64,000 bases of DNA from Caballeronia sp. dw_276. Lineage in GTDB: Bacteria > Pseudomonadota > Gammaproteobacteria > Burkholderiales > Burkholderiaceae. The stretch spans positions 124,001-188,000 of the forward strand of contig NZ_JAAVUV010000013.1 of assembly GCF_018449635.1 (NCBI RefSeq). Direction: 5' to 3'. The position numbers and the translations under genes were made by a program. Below, piece by piece: positions 18,628-26,820 of this stretch. The stretch's first letter is position 1. Every line of letters begins with the position of its first letter. Under the pieces are notes generated by a model. That model was given only the letters and a program-made list of their open reading frames with translations. It did no database searches and was not told where the DNA came from.

Positions 18628-19755
18628 CTAAAACGGCATATCGTCGTAACGCGGCGCGGCCAATGACCGCTTCACAATCTTTAGCCATTCCTTCAGTTGC
18701 TTCATGTCTTCGAATACGAGCAGGTCATGTTCAAGGGCGTGGAGGCTCTCCTGCAGCGAGAAGATATCAGAGGCAAGATTGCGCATGATGGTGGCGGGCG
18801 ACACCTCAATGAAGGGTGGAATTCCGTAGCTGTGCTTGAATCCGTTCTCGACATGCAGGATTTCGTGGTCGAGTTCACCGACCTGTTCCTTTAGTATCTT
18901 GTTGTAGTGTTTCAACCGGTCTTCGCCGATGTTGTTGATGGCGCTTTGGTCGATATGTTCCAGCTCCAACTGCAACTCAAGTAATTGCAACAGGCTGTTT
19001 TTGCTATACGCCTGATTGGCCCTTTGCATGAGAGCGGTCTTCCGCTCACGTTCCTGCGGATCAGTTTCTCGATCAGGATGCAGAGCGCTGGCTAGCTTTC
19101 GGTAGACCTCGCGAATCGATAAGCTGAGCTCTGCCTGCTCCGCTTGTTCTCGTGCCTCTGCAGCGAGTTGTTTAGGGGTCTTTTTTCGTTTCGCGCGGCG
19201 TTCTTCACGAGCTTGGTTTTCGACGGCATCTTGTTTTCGGAGCTGCTCCATTTGCGCCTGCGCGCGCTGCAGCACATCCTCGGGCGAACTCATGTCAACG
19301 TCGTCGCCTAACTCAACGCCGAGCATGGCCTCGAGCGCCAATTTCATATCGTCAAACTCGGCGGCAGCTTCACTGTCAAAGTCAGAGCCACTGTACCGGT
19401 TGTAAATCGTCTTAAGCTCCGGATCATCGCTCTCGGCGACCAACTCCCCCGCCAAGTCGCTGATCAGGTCGGCGATCGTGCGCCGCTCGGATTTGGTCAG
19501 CCCCTTCATATCGTATGTTTGGTCCAGGCGATAAACGAGCTTGGTACGCAAGTCGATGGAAGTTTGCTCAAGGGGCGCGAACTCGCTAAGGTATTTCCGA
19601 TGGAAGGCAGGCATTGCAGCCTCCCAGGCACTCAGCCGGGCACGCCGCTTTTCGATCTGCTTGATCAGCGTGTTGAATGCCTTTTGCCCCTTCGACAGAT
19701 GAGCCTTATTGTGGTCGGGAGCAATGCTGATGGCCCTGAGATTTGTCCTGGTCAT
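18628..19755 (-). CDS. J-domain protein, passenger gene in IS66
   Basis: A 375-residue protein from ATG 19755; longer upstream forms to 19884 lack support. A long charged coiled-coil region precedes a J-domain near residues 220-285 with the diagnostic HPD (LASALHPDRETD). J-domains stimulate the ATPase of Hsp70/DnaK partners. The N-terminal 200 residues are unlike classical DnaJ (no Gly/Phe or zinc-finger region visible), so this is a class C-type J protein. It lies on the same strand as the transposase genes, 175 bp after tnpC and before the terminal repeat, so it moves with the element. Its role in transposition or as cargo is unknown. Confidence 0.8.
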   Translation of the reverse strand: MTRTNLRAISIAPDHNKAHLSKGQKAFNTLIKQIEKRRARLSAWEAAMPAFHRKYLSEFAPLEQTSIDLRTKLVYRLDQTYDMKGLTKSERRTIADLISDLAGELVAESDDPELKTIYNRYSGSDFDSEAAAEFDDMKLALEAMLGVELGDDVDMSSPEDVLQRAQAQMEQLRKQDAVENQAREERRAKRKKTPKQLAAEAREQAEQAELSLSIREVYRKLASALHPDRETDPQERERKTALMQRANQAYSKNSLLQLLELQLELEHIDQSAINNIGEDRLKHYNKILKEQVGELDHEILHVENGFKHSYGIPPFIEVSPATIMRNLASDIFSLQESLHALEHDLLVFEDMKQLKEWLKIVKRSLAAPRYDDMPF

Positions 19756-19930
19756 AGGATGATTTCCGCTGGTCGATGCTAGAGAGCGAGCACCCACTAT
19801 TTTAACGGAGGTCGCTATAGCCGCGTTGGTTCCGCACGCGGCTATAGCGGAGCACGTGCACGTCGCGATCGATGATCGACTCATGCCGGCAGCGTGTCGA
19901 ACGCCGATTGGACCCCAGAGCGTAGTCTCT

Positions 19931-21547
19931 TCAGACGTGGGTTGTCACAAGCTGCGTGCGTTTGGCGAAGTTAAACGGCAATAAGTCGCCGATGTCGGCC
20001 CCCGGCGCTCGTTGCGGCAGCTCGTTGAGCACATGATGCAGATAGGCATAGGGCTCGACCTTGCATGCCCGGCAGGTCAGCACGAGACTGTAGACCATGG
20101 CGCTCGCCTTTGCGCCCGCGACTGTGTCAGCGAAGAGCCATGAATTTCTCGCTGTTGCAAATGGCCTGATATCGCGTTCGAGAATGTTGTTATCTGCGGG
20201 GGCACGTCCATCGATCACGTATCGGCTTAAATATTTCCATTGGTTTCTCGTGTAGCTGATCGCCTTACCCAGCAAGCTTTCAGGAAGGACATGGGGTGCC
20301 TGCGTATCCAGCCATGTCTTGAACGCTTCTAGCAACGGCGCGCTGTGTTGTTGCCGCAGCCGGTAGGTGTAGTCGGGTTGCGTCTCGCCATCGGGCAGTT
20401 TTGTCCGAGCGAGCGTCTCAACGTGGTAGAGCGCCTTGAAGTATTCAAGTGCCTGCAGCGCACGACCACCCGTCTTCTTTTTCTGTCCCTTATGCGCATC
20501 AACGAACAAGCGCCTTGCGTGGGCGATACAGCCGAAGTGAGTGGCACCTTTGAGCGTTCGCCATGCACTGTACCCGTCAGTCATCAACATGCCTTCGTAG
20601 CCAGCGAGAAACGCCTGCGGATATTGTTGCCCGCGCCCTGGCTGGTAGTCAAACAGCACCACCGGCTGCTCGCTGTCTGCGGCGCTTCTGTACGTCCACA
20701 TATAACTGGTGCTTTGCGGCGTCTTGCCTTCTTCCTTGAGTACCTGCACCGTTGTCTCGTCGCCGTGGATCAGCGGCTGTGACAACAGTGTTTGGCGCAT
20801 TGCTTCGTACAGCCGGCTGTAGTGCAGCTCGGCAGGCCTTATGATCCAGTTCGCCAGCGTGCCGCGGCTCACCGCAATGCCTGCGCGCGCCAGCGCGTGT
20901 TCCATCCGGTACAGCGGCGTGCCGTCAACATATTTGCCGGTGGTCACCGTCGCAATCATTGCCGCGCTCGCACTGCTCCCCGGCAATGGCTGAACAGGCA
21001 TGGGTGCGATCACCATCGGCGTGCGTTCGGCATTGCGCTCACAGTGGCGGCACGCATATTTGAAACGCACATGTTGGAGCACCAGCGCCTTGATCTCGAT
21101 GTGCAACTGCTCGCTTGTTTGTTCGCCCATGCGGTGCAGCGCGTTCTGGCAGCACGCACAGATCTTCCGCTCATCGGGCAGATCGTACTCGATGCGCCGG
21201 CGCGGCAACTCTGCCGGCAGCGGCTTGCGCCCACGCTTGCCGCGCTCAGGCTCATCAAGCTTCGGCAATCCCGTATCGGGCAGCGCGAATGCGTCATCCG
21301 AATCATCGTCACCGGGTTCAGTCGCGGCGATCTGCTCGGCTTCGTCGAATATGCGATCCTTGAGTTTCTCGCTGCTCGGCGCGAAGCGCTTGAGCTGCGC
21401 CAGACGGAACAACTCCTCGAGTTGTCCGACGCGTTGCGCAAGTTGCTGGTTGTGGGACTGAAGCTCGAGAATGCGCGCGATCAACTCATCGGGCGAAAGC
21501 TGTTTGAGATCGTCCTCAGCGGACGGATGACTGGCGTCGGTATCCAT
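19931..21547 (-). CDS. tnpC: IS66 transposase TnpC
   Basis: About 538 residues. It has an N-terminal leucine-rich coiled coil, a CXXC zinc-ribbon (ICACC...CRHC) near residues 135-185, and DDE-type catalytic signatures HGDETTVQV, LMTDGYSAW and, near the C-terminus, ILERDIRPFATARNSWLF. A C-terminal tail typical of IS66 follows. I use the ATG at 21547; a GTG at 21574 is in frame upstream. The sequence looks intact, so the element could be active. Confidence 0.92.
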   Translation of the reverse strand: MDTDASHPSAEDDLKQLSPDELIARILELQSHNQQLAQRVGQLEELFRLAQLKRFAPSSEKLKDRIFDEAEQIAATEPGDDDSDDAFALPDTGLPKLDEPERGKRGRKPLPAELPRRRIEYDLPDERKICACCQNALHRMGEQTSEQLHIEIKALVLQHVRFKYACRHCERNAERTPMVIAPMPVQPLPGSSASAAMIATVTTGKYVDGTPLYRMEHALARAGIAVSRGTLANWIIRPAELHYSRLYEAMRQTLLSQPLIHGDETTVQVLKEEGKTPQSTSYMWTYRSAADSEQPVVLFDYQPGRGQQYPQAFLAGYEGMLMTDGYSAWRTLKGATHFGCIAHARRLFVDAHKGQKKKTGGRALQALEYFKALYHVETLARTKLPDGETQPDYTYRLRQQHSAPLLEAFKTWLDTQAPHVLPESLLGKAISYTRNQWKYLSRYVIDGRAPADNNILERDIRPFATARNSWLFADTVAGAKASAMVYSLVLTCRACKVEPYAYLHHVLNELPQRAPGADIGDLLPFNFAKRTQLVTTHV

Positions 21548-21651
21548 GTCCTCCACGATAGCGAAGCCGCACACCGGATGGGTTTACGTCAAAGTGTAAC
21601 AATCGCGCCGGGCGTCGCGCGCGCGACGCTCGGCGCGCTGCTACTGACCCT

Positions 21652-22008
21652 TCAGCTCACGTGTCGGTACTGCCTCGAAGGGTGACGACGCACGGCGTCG
21701 ATGTCGATGCCTTCGAGTAACCAGTGAAGCTGCTCGCTCGTCAGTTCCATCACCGCCTGCTGTCGGCGTGGCCAGGCGAAACGGTCCGCCTCTAACCGTT
21801 TCATCATCAGCCAGAAACCCGAGCGCTCGTAAAACAGCAGCTTGATGCGGTTGGCACGCTTGTTACGGAAGGCGAAGACCGCTCGGGCAAACGGGTCAAG
21901 CTGCATGGACTGCTCGACCAAGATAACAAGACCGTTGATCCCGTTCCTAAAATCGACCGCGTCGCGGTGCAGATAGACCCGCAGTTCAGCGTCCAGTCGG
22001 AACATCAC
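21652..22008 (-). CDS. tnpB: IS66 accessory protein TnpB (IS66 Orf2-like)
   Basis: A 118-residue protein matching the IS66 TnpB family, with DFRNGINGLVILVEQ, FAFRNKRANRIKLLFYERSGFW and MELTSEQLHWLLEGID. It is required with TnpA and TnpC for transposition of IS66 elements. The first codon is GTG at 22008 with an ATG directly after it. It overlaps the end of tnpA by about 20 bp, which is usual in this family. Confidence 0.92.
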   Translation of the reverse strand: MMFRLDAELRVYLHRDAVDFRNGINGLVILVEQSMQLDPFARAVFAFRNKRANRIKLLFYERSGFWLMMKRLEADRFAWPRRQQAVMELTSEQLHWLLEGIDIDAVRRHPSRQYRHVS

Positions 22009-22471
22009 AGCGCCCCAACGTTTCGATCATCGCCGATACCAGCGTCGCGTCGTGGGCGCCGCACTCGAGTCTGAGTGTGATGCCATTGGGCATTTCCACA
22101 GTTATGCGCGATGGTGCCAACGGGCGCTGCGCGACACGCGTGGCGTCGCGGTGCGGCGGCGGCAACTGGGGAAGTGGTGGTTGTGGGTCGGCGCAAGCAA
22201 TCTCGACGACCGGAACAAAAGCTGCCGCGTCCCCTGACCCCTGCGTCGCGCCCTCGCCGCGGTACGTCTTCTCGTGCTCGCAGATCCACCGGTGCAGTAA
22301 ATTCGCGTTCACCCGAGCCCTCAGCGCCATGCCCGCCACCGATACTCCGGGCTGCAGGCAAGCCTCAATCAATCTCTGCCTGTCCCGTTTGTCAAAACGC
22401 CGTTTGCCGTCCCGACCCACGCTGATGACCTTAAGCGGCAAAAAATCTGAATCTGAATCATTCTGTGTCAT
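21986..22471 (-). CDS. tnpA: IS66 accessory protein TnpA
   Basis: About 161 residues from ATG 22471. The N-terminal half is a helix-turn-helix typical of IS66 TnpA and IS3 OrfA (RQRLIEACLQPGVSVAGMAL, NANLLHRWI). The C-terminal half ends with a conserved IRLECGAHD-type strand region. It is the first gene of the element and lies just inside the right inverted repeat. Confidence 0.88.
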   Translation of the reverse strand: MTQNDSDSDFLPLKVISVGRDGKRRFDKRDRQRLIEACLQPGVSVAGMALRARVNANLLHRWICEHEKTYRGEGATQGSGDAAAFVPVVEIACADPQPPLPQLPPPHRDATRVAQRPLAPSRITVEMPNGITLRLECGAHDATLVSAMIETLGRCDVPTGR

Positions 22472-22543
22472 GGAAGGTGTCCATTGATTTTCAGTGCACA
22501 CATCCTGCGCTATCTGATCTCATGACACCATGTGCGCTCAAAT

Positions 22544-22553
22544 CACCGCTTAC
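22544..22553 (-). repeat. IS66 right inverted repeat end
   Basis: The reverse complement reads GTAAGCGGTG, identical to the left end at 18576-18585. Similarity to the 53.3 kb duplicated block begins immediately outside it. Confidence 0.8.
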
Positions 22554-22766
22554 CATTCAACGCAACAAATGGATGGCTTTGCTGCCCGAGCAGACAGAGA
22601 AACAGAAATCGTAGAGATTGAGCCTTCAACTGAACATGGTTTGTTTCCGTCCAGCCAGAGACTGGTGGTGCTCTAGTCCGATCTCGCAGGTGCAAGAACG
22701 AAAACAACTGACAACCTTTGGTCGACGGCGCCTTTTACGGGCAGCGTTGCGCTCTGAATCGAAAGC

Positions 22767-22786
22767 GGGCGGCCAAGAGGCCGCCC
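22767..22786 (-). terminator. Hairpin downstream of the truncated H-NS-like gene
   Basis: GGGCGGCC - AAGA - GGCCGCCC is a perfect 8-bp stem with a 4-nt loop, just past the stop of the minus-strand gene fragment. A similar hairpin occurs at 53517-53532 after the intact gene. The T-run is short. Confidence 0.6.
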
Positions 22787-22804
22787 CACGTGCTCTAGAC
22801 CGAT

Positions 22805-23200
22805 TTACACCGCGGGCGCTTCAATAGCTGCCTGCGTACTGCCGTTATCGTCGGCTACCGTCGCTGCGTTCGCAGCATTGCCTGAACCACTCACCTTCTT
22901 CGCAACTCTCTTTTTCGCAGCTGGTCCTGCTTTCTTAGCAGTAACCTTCTTGCTAGCAGCAGAAGGTATCGGAGTTGATTTCTTCGTCGCACTTTTCTTA
23001 GCCGCTGCCCTTTTCGCGGTGATTTTCTTCGCTGCAACTTTCCGCGTCGCCTTCTTTGCCGCATTCGCCTTCTTGGCTACAGCAGACGCTTTACGCGCCG
23101 CTTTGGTCGCGACCTCAGCAACGGGCGATGCACCCTCCTCCTCAATCAGGAATTTGGTGCAATCTCTGACGTTCGCACGTCATGCTGGCGCGCGTCCTTT
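22805..23200 (-). pseudogene. 5'-truncated H-NS-like protein with AAKK tail
   Basis: The minus strand encodes the C-terminal part of an H-NS/histone-H1-like protein: the end of a GKGRAPAW-type module, FLIEEEGASPVAEVATKAARK, and a lysine/alanine-rich tail ending IEAPAV. It matches the intact gene at 53553-54431. Homology stops near 23200, so the N-terminal oligomerisation domain and most DNA-binding modules are gone. No start codon with a ribosome-binding site is visible, so it is probably not expressed. Confidence 0.75.
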
Positions 23201-23457
23201 CCGCTCAACGGCGAATCGATGCGAAAGACGAACCTAAAGCACGACGCCAACCCAGCAACGTGATCGCTCCAGCTACAATTACGTATTCGCGCAACACCAC
23301 CTTCCATACTGATCACGGTCGTCGAAACAGCTGATCAACATCACCGAGATCCGCAGTTCGTGCGTTGTCTGAAGGGACTGGCGTATTAATCCGCCCCCGT
23401 CGATCGGTGAAGGCGCGCACACCAACTCGATGCGCGAAGCCCACTGGACGTTGCTGG

Positions 23458-24648
23458 TCAAAGCGACGAGATCCCCCCGCCAACCGACGGCAACGGGATG
23501 AAAGATAATGATCCGTCCGGGAGTACAGACAGGTCGATGCCGATAAGTCGACATTCGGTGATGCCGAACGTGCTGCCTTGGTAGGCGCAGATCGAGCGAT
23601 CGTCTTTCAGACCTGCATTGACGTACATTTCCGGGCTTGAGAAATCCACTACCTTGTCAAAGTCTGGCTGAAAATGCTGCACATCTTCCGGCTTTGCGAT
23701 TGACTGATCGAGCGAACCAGAAAAGAAATGCAACATCCCTAGTGTCACCGAACTCAGGATCACGCGATTACCATAGCTCGCGATGGGCTTGATACCGTAT
23801 TGCACGTAGCGGAAGCCGAGTTGCGCACCGCCCCTGATACCGCCGCCGAACAGAAACGAACCGACCTCAAGCGTAAAATGCCCGCTCTCTTGGACTAACG
23901 CCCAGCTGTTAAGGTACGAAATTGCGCGGGAGGCAATAACGAGCTCGTACCCAGCCTGTCCAATACTTGCGACAGTCAAAATTGCCATGCCTGCCGTCAG
24001 TGCAATTTCCGTGGCGCTGCTGCGCCCGCCGCCGCCAAGCAAGATCGTCTGCTCAGCAACGGTGTTGGTCAGCGTTGGCGCGCCCGACGCTTTTTCGTCG
24101 AAAGGCTTCATGCGAGTCAATTTCCATTCGCTGTCCGGTGGATCAGTCAACACATAATGACGATTGCTCTTTACAACGCCGTTCTCGTCGGTGAGTGTCA
24201 CTACAAAGCCGCGCGAGGACGTACTTAATTTGCATTTGTCGAATAGATTGGCCGACGCTTCACCACGAAATGCAATGTGTTGGATCGCCTTACCATCTGC
24301 GGCCGGCGGCAAACTTTGAGTCGTTCCTGCCATCGTCGTTGATGGAATTGAATTCAGGAACGGCAAGTTATAGGTGGTCTGATAAAGCTTCAGATATGGC
24401 TGATACGAGCTGTCGGAAGTTATCTTCGAAACGTAGCTTGTAAAATAGTCACTGATATTGCTGTCGCCCTCAGCGCCGGTGTCGTTCCAACATTGCTGGA
24501 AACTTGTCGGAAACGACACATCAACCTTGTAAGGGGAAAGATTATTGACCGTTACTAGGGCGTCTACGCCGGCGTGTGCCCCCGGAGCGATCGCCAGTCC
24601 AGACAAAACGGCCAGTGCTGTGCGTCGAATAGACCTTAGCGGTTTCAT
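23458..24648 (-). CDS. Secreted protein of unknown function
   Basis: A 396-residue protein with a clear Sec signal peptide: basic MKPLRSIRR, a hydrophobic stretch, and AHA at about residue 26 as a probable cleavage site. A glycine-rich stretch near residue 200 (LLGGGGRSS) and a hydrophobic helix (about 212-235) follow, then glycine-rich segments. Two Cys occur in the N-terminal half and two near the C-terminus (ICAYQGS, TECRL). No family is recognised. It is separated by 24 bp from the upstream lipoprotein gene on the same strand, so they probably form an operon. Confidence 0.7.
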   Translation of the reverse strand: MKPLRSIRRTALAVLSGLAIAPGAHAGVDALVTVNNLSPYKVDVSFPTSFQQCWNDTGAEGDSNISDYFTSYVSKITSDSSYQPYLKLYQTTYNLPFLNSIPSTTMAGTTQSLPPAADGKAIQHIAFRGEASANLFDKCKLSTSSRGFVVTLTDENGVVKSNRHYVLTDPPDSEWKLTRMKPFDEKASGAPTLTNTVAEQTILLGGGGRSSATEIALTAGMAILTVASIGQAGYELVIASRAISYLNSWALVQESGHFTLEVGSFLFGGGIRGGAQLGFRYVQYGIKPIASYGNRVILSSVTLGMLHFFSGSLDQSIAKPEDVQHFQPDFDKVVDFSSPEMYVNAGLKDDRSICAYQGSTFGITECRLIGIDLSVLPDGSLSFIPLPSVGGGISSL

Positions 24649-24672
24649 GATTTTGGAAGTCGTTTGAGTTAG

Positions 24673-25620
24673 TCAGGCAGTCGGCTTGAACGCGACGGCA
24701 ATAGGCGAGAGAATGGCGTCGCCACTCGCGCTTTGACATGAGGAAATCGCGCCGTCATCAGCGATCGCGCACACCCCAATTGCATCTCCGGTAATGCTCG
24801 CGAGATAAAGGCTAGAGCCGTTTGTGACAAGGCCGCCGAGCATCCCCATGCCGGGATCGAGCGAAACTGTCTGACAGCTGCTCAAGGCACCGCTGGCGGT
24901 GAGCGTACATGCATAGAGTTCAGCTTTCGTGCCGTTCGTCACGTACGCGTGTCCATTCGCAATGGTCAGGCTCGACAGCGCACTACTTCCTGTGAGATTG
25001 CCGACCGCGCTCGCCATGCAGTTGCCGAGCGCGCCATTCGCGCCCGCATCACAACGAGTAACGGTGCTATTGCCGGAATTGAGCACGTAGACCTGCTTGT
25101 TCCACAAGGCGATCGACGACGGATACGAAAACGTGCCACCACCATTCTGGGCAGTACAGTTAGATAGTGCCCCGTTGTTGCCAATGCCACATCCGATCAC
25201 GTTGCCGCTGCCATTGCCCATATAAGCATTCGATTCCGATACCGCGATGCCCATCGGCATTGTCAGCAAGCCACCAGCCTCGGACGTCACACAATTGCCA
25301 GGCGCGCCGTCCACGTCGACGACACACGCGTCGACAACCTTCCTCGCAATGTCAAGCAGATACACGCGCCCGTCGGACAGTGAGATGCCTGCGAGGCTTT
25401 GTAGCGCGTCGTCGGGAACAATGAAGCGACACTTCGAAATCAGCCCTGACGCTTCGGCGACGCACGAGCTGACAGAGTTGTCGCCGTTCGCGGCGAGCAT
25501 GAAGCCTATCTTGGTTGTGGGTACCGAAGAGGCGGGAGAGCTGTTGCTGTCGCCGCACCCGGCGACCAATGCCGTAGCCGCGATCAAAGCAGCCGAGAAC
25601 AAATGAATTCGATCAATCAT
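24673..25620 (-). CDS. Lipoprotein with C-rich repeat (propeller-like)
   Basis: A 315-residue protein with a lipoprotein signal ending in LVAGC (Cys 22). The mature part consists of about six units in which a Cys about 10 residues before a G(A/P)LSxC motif recurs (GNNGALSNC, ASGALSSC, DDGAISSC), with hydrophobic strands such as YVLNSGNS and HAYVTNG between. This is the pattern of beta-propeller or NHL-like repeats stabilised by disulfides. It is probably an outer-membrane or periplasmic lipoprotein of unknown ligand. It is first in a two-gene operon with 23458-24648. Confidence 0.75.
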   Translation of the reverse strand: MIDRIHLFSAALIAATALVAGCGDSNSSPASSVPTTKIGFMLAANGDNSVSSCVAEASGLISKCRFIVPDDALQSLAGISLSDGRVYLLDIARKVVDACVVDVDGAPGNCVTSEAGGLLTMPMGIAVSESNAYMGNGSGNVIGCGIGNNGALSNCTAQNGGGTFSYPSSIALWNKQVYVLNSGNSTVTRCDAGANGALGNCMASAVGNLTGSSALSSLTIANGHAYVTNGTKAELYACTLTASGALSSCQTVSLDPGMGMLGGLVTNGSSLYLASITGDAIGVCAIADDGAISSCQSASGDAILSPIAVAFKPTA

Positions 25621-26037
25621 GGCGCAGTGTCAAAAAGAGGTGACTCTTTTTACGACACTACTTTCGATTTCTTTAGATGAAGCTTGCTGTTTGCTGTTAA
25701 TTTTCTTTCACAGAGCGCAGGCGCTGCTAAGCCTTTTTGACCGGGGGATGGACTTAAAAACCAAAGAAATCATCATCGTTTGATGTGAATCTCGCAGTCG
25801 GAATTGATCTAGTCGTTGTGTTGATTGTTTATCGAGCCATGAGGTCCGTGTGGATCTCCGACCCGAACCAACGGCAATCTCCACATGCAAAGGAAAACCG
25901 GATTCCCCTCAAGTTTCTCAAAATAAACCCGTAATACCGAGCAGTTCTTTATCAATAACCGGCATTCAGTGTGCCGCGAATGAGCATATACGCAGCCTTG
26001 CTACTACAACACATCTGATTTTTTGGACAACCTTTCA
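25621..26037. other. Divergent intergenic region
   Basis: About 415 bp between the divergent lipoprotein gene and the membrane operon. It must contain promoters for both directions. The part near 25650-25720 is AT-rich. I cannot define individual sites. Confidence 0.5.
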
Positions 26038-26820
26038 ATGAAGAAAGCGGTGCTTGCGGACGCAATCGGCGGAGTGGTTTTGACCGTATTCGTCACAGTC
26101 GTACTGACCATGCTGCACGCGCAAGTGGGCGGCAACCATGGCATCGTCAATTTTCTGGGAAGCGCGGAGTTGCCCATCGTCGCATCCGTGCTGATGCTTG
26201 ACTCGCTACGCGAGGCGATCGGTTCCATCTATGAAGGCGAGTATCGCCAGAACATCTTCGTAGCGGGAATTGTGTTGTTCGTCGTCGCCTTGCTCCTCGC
26301 GTCCAAAGGCGTCGATATAGAAGTGGCACGCCATCACGCGCTTGAAGACGCCGTCTTGGGCGCGACCGCAATGGCGCAGTTGCCGGTCGCACAACAACTT
26401 GCATGGGTGCACAACGCCGAGCAGGCTTTGCCATTGCCAATATGGGTCGTCCCGGCCAACGTGATCGTCTGGGCGGCAGCAATTATTGTCTCGGTCTGGA
26501 ATCGCGCTCTTGCCATAGGCGAAAAAGAGCGCTCAATCTCACGCGAAAACGTCGAAGCGTTTGTGCGTCTGATCGACGAAAGCCGGCGCGGCGACACCGT
26601 AATCACCGCGTTGCTCGATGATGAGAAACGCGCGCGTGCAGAACTGGAACGCGATTCGGCCGACGGCACCTCCGCTGACCGACAAATGAAGCCCGGCCGC
26701 CAGGCCGCAAAGCTGCGGCATACGCGGGCGCTCGAAGCGCTGCAACTTTGCCTGCGCCACAACCTGTCTCCGCACGAGTCGGATGACCCCGCTAAATTCC
26801 TCGCCCATTTGCCCAAATGA
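26038..26820 (+). CDS. Membrane protein, first gene of a coupled operon
   Basis: A 260-residue protein. There are about three or four hydrophobic segments: near residues 5-30, 75-95 and 150-172, with a weaker one near 45. A charged cytoplasmic C-terminal half follows (SRENVEAFVRLIDESRR, KLRHTRALEALQLCLRHN). I use the ATG at 26038; the frame extends to a TTG at 26023. The stop overlaps the next start as ATGA. No family is recognised. The neighbours are membrane and papain-like proteins, suggesting a shared membrane complex. Confidence 0.7.
   Translation: MKKAVLADAIGGVVLTVFVTVVLTMLHAQVGGNHGIVNFLGSAELPIVASVLMLDSLREAIGSIYEGEYRQNIFVAGIVLFVVALLLASKGVDIEVARHHALEDAVLGATAMAQLPVAQQLAWVHNAEQALPLPIWVVPANVIVWAAAIIVSVWNRALAIGEKERSISRENVEAFVRLIDESRRGDTVITALLDDEKRARAELERDSADGTSADRQMKPGRQAAKLRHTRALEALQLCLRHNLSPHESDDPAKFLAHLPK

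Larger units (their letters stand above)
18576..22553 (-). mobile_element. IS66-family insertion sequence with a J-domain passenger gene
   Basis: An element of about 3.98 kb bounded by inverted repeats beginning GTAAGCGGTG (left, 18576; right, reverse complement ending at 22553). On the minus strand it carries tnpA (21986-22471), tnpB (21652-22008), tnpC (19931-21547) and a J-domain protein gene (18628-19755) between tnpC and the left end. Typical IS66 elements are about 2.5 kb with three genes, so the fourth gene is a passenger. The flanking 8 bp (GAAAAACA left, CATTCAAC right) do not match, so no target duplication is present. That suggests a deletion next to the element or recombination between copies. 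Confidence 0.82.
22554..23200. repeat. Diverged duplicate of the block at about 53303-53945
   Basis: From the IS66 right edge to about 23200 the sequence can be aligned by eye with 53303 to about 53945. Shared stretches include TTTGCTG, GAGATTGAGC, TGTTTCCGTCCA, GTGGTGCTCT and CCGATCTCG, plus the hairpin and the 3' part of an H-NS-like gene. The 228 bp that separate the two genes at the 53 kb copy are missing here and replaced by the IS66 element. Confidence 0.75.

Noticed and set aside
20792..21685. A 297-codon plus-strand ORF inside the IS66 element
   Set aside because: It is antisense to tnpC, which has clear transposase motifs.
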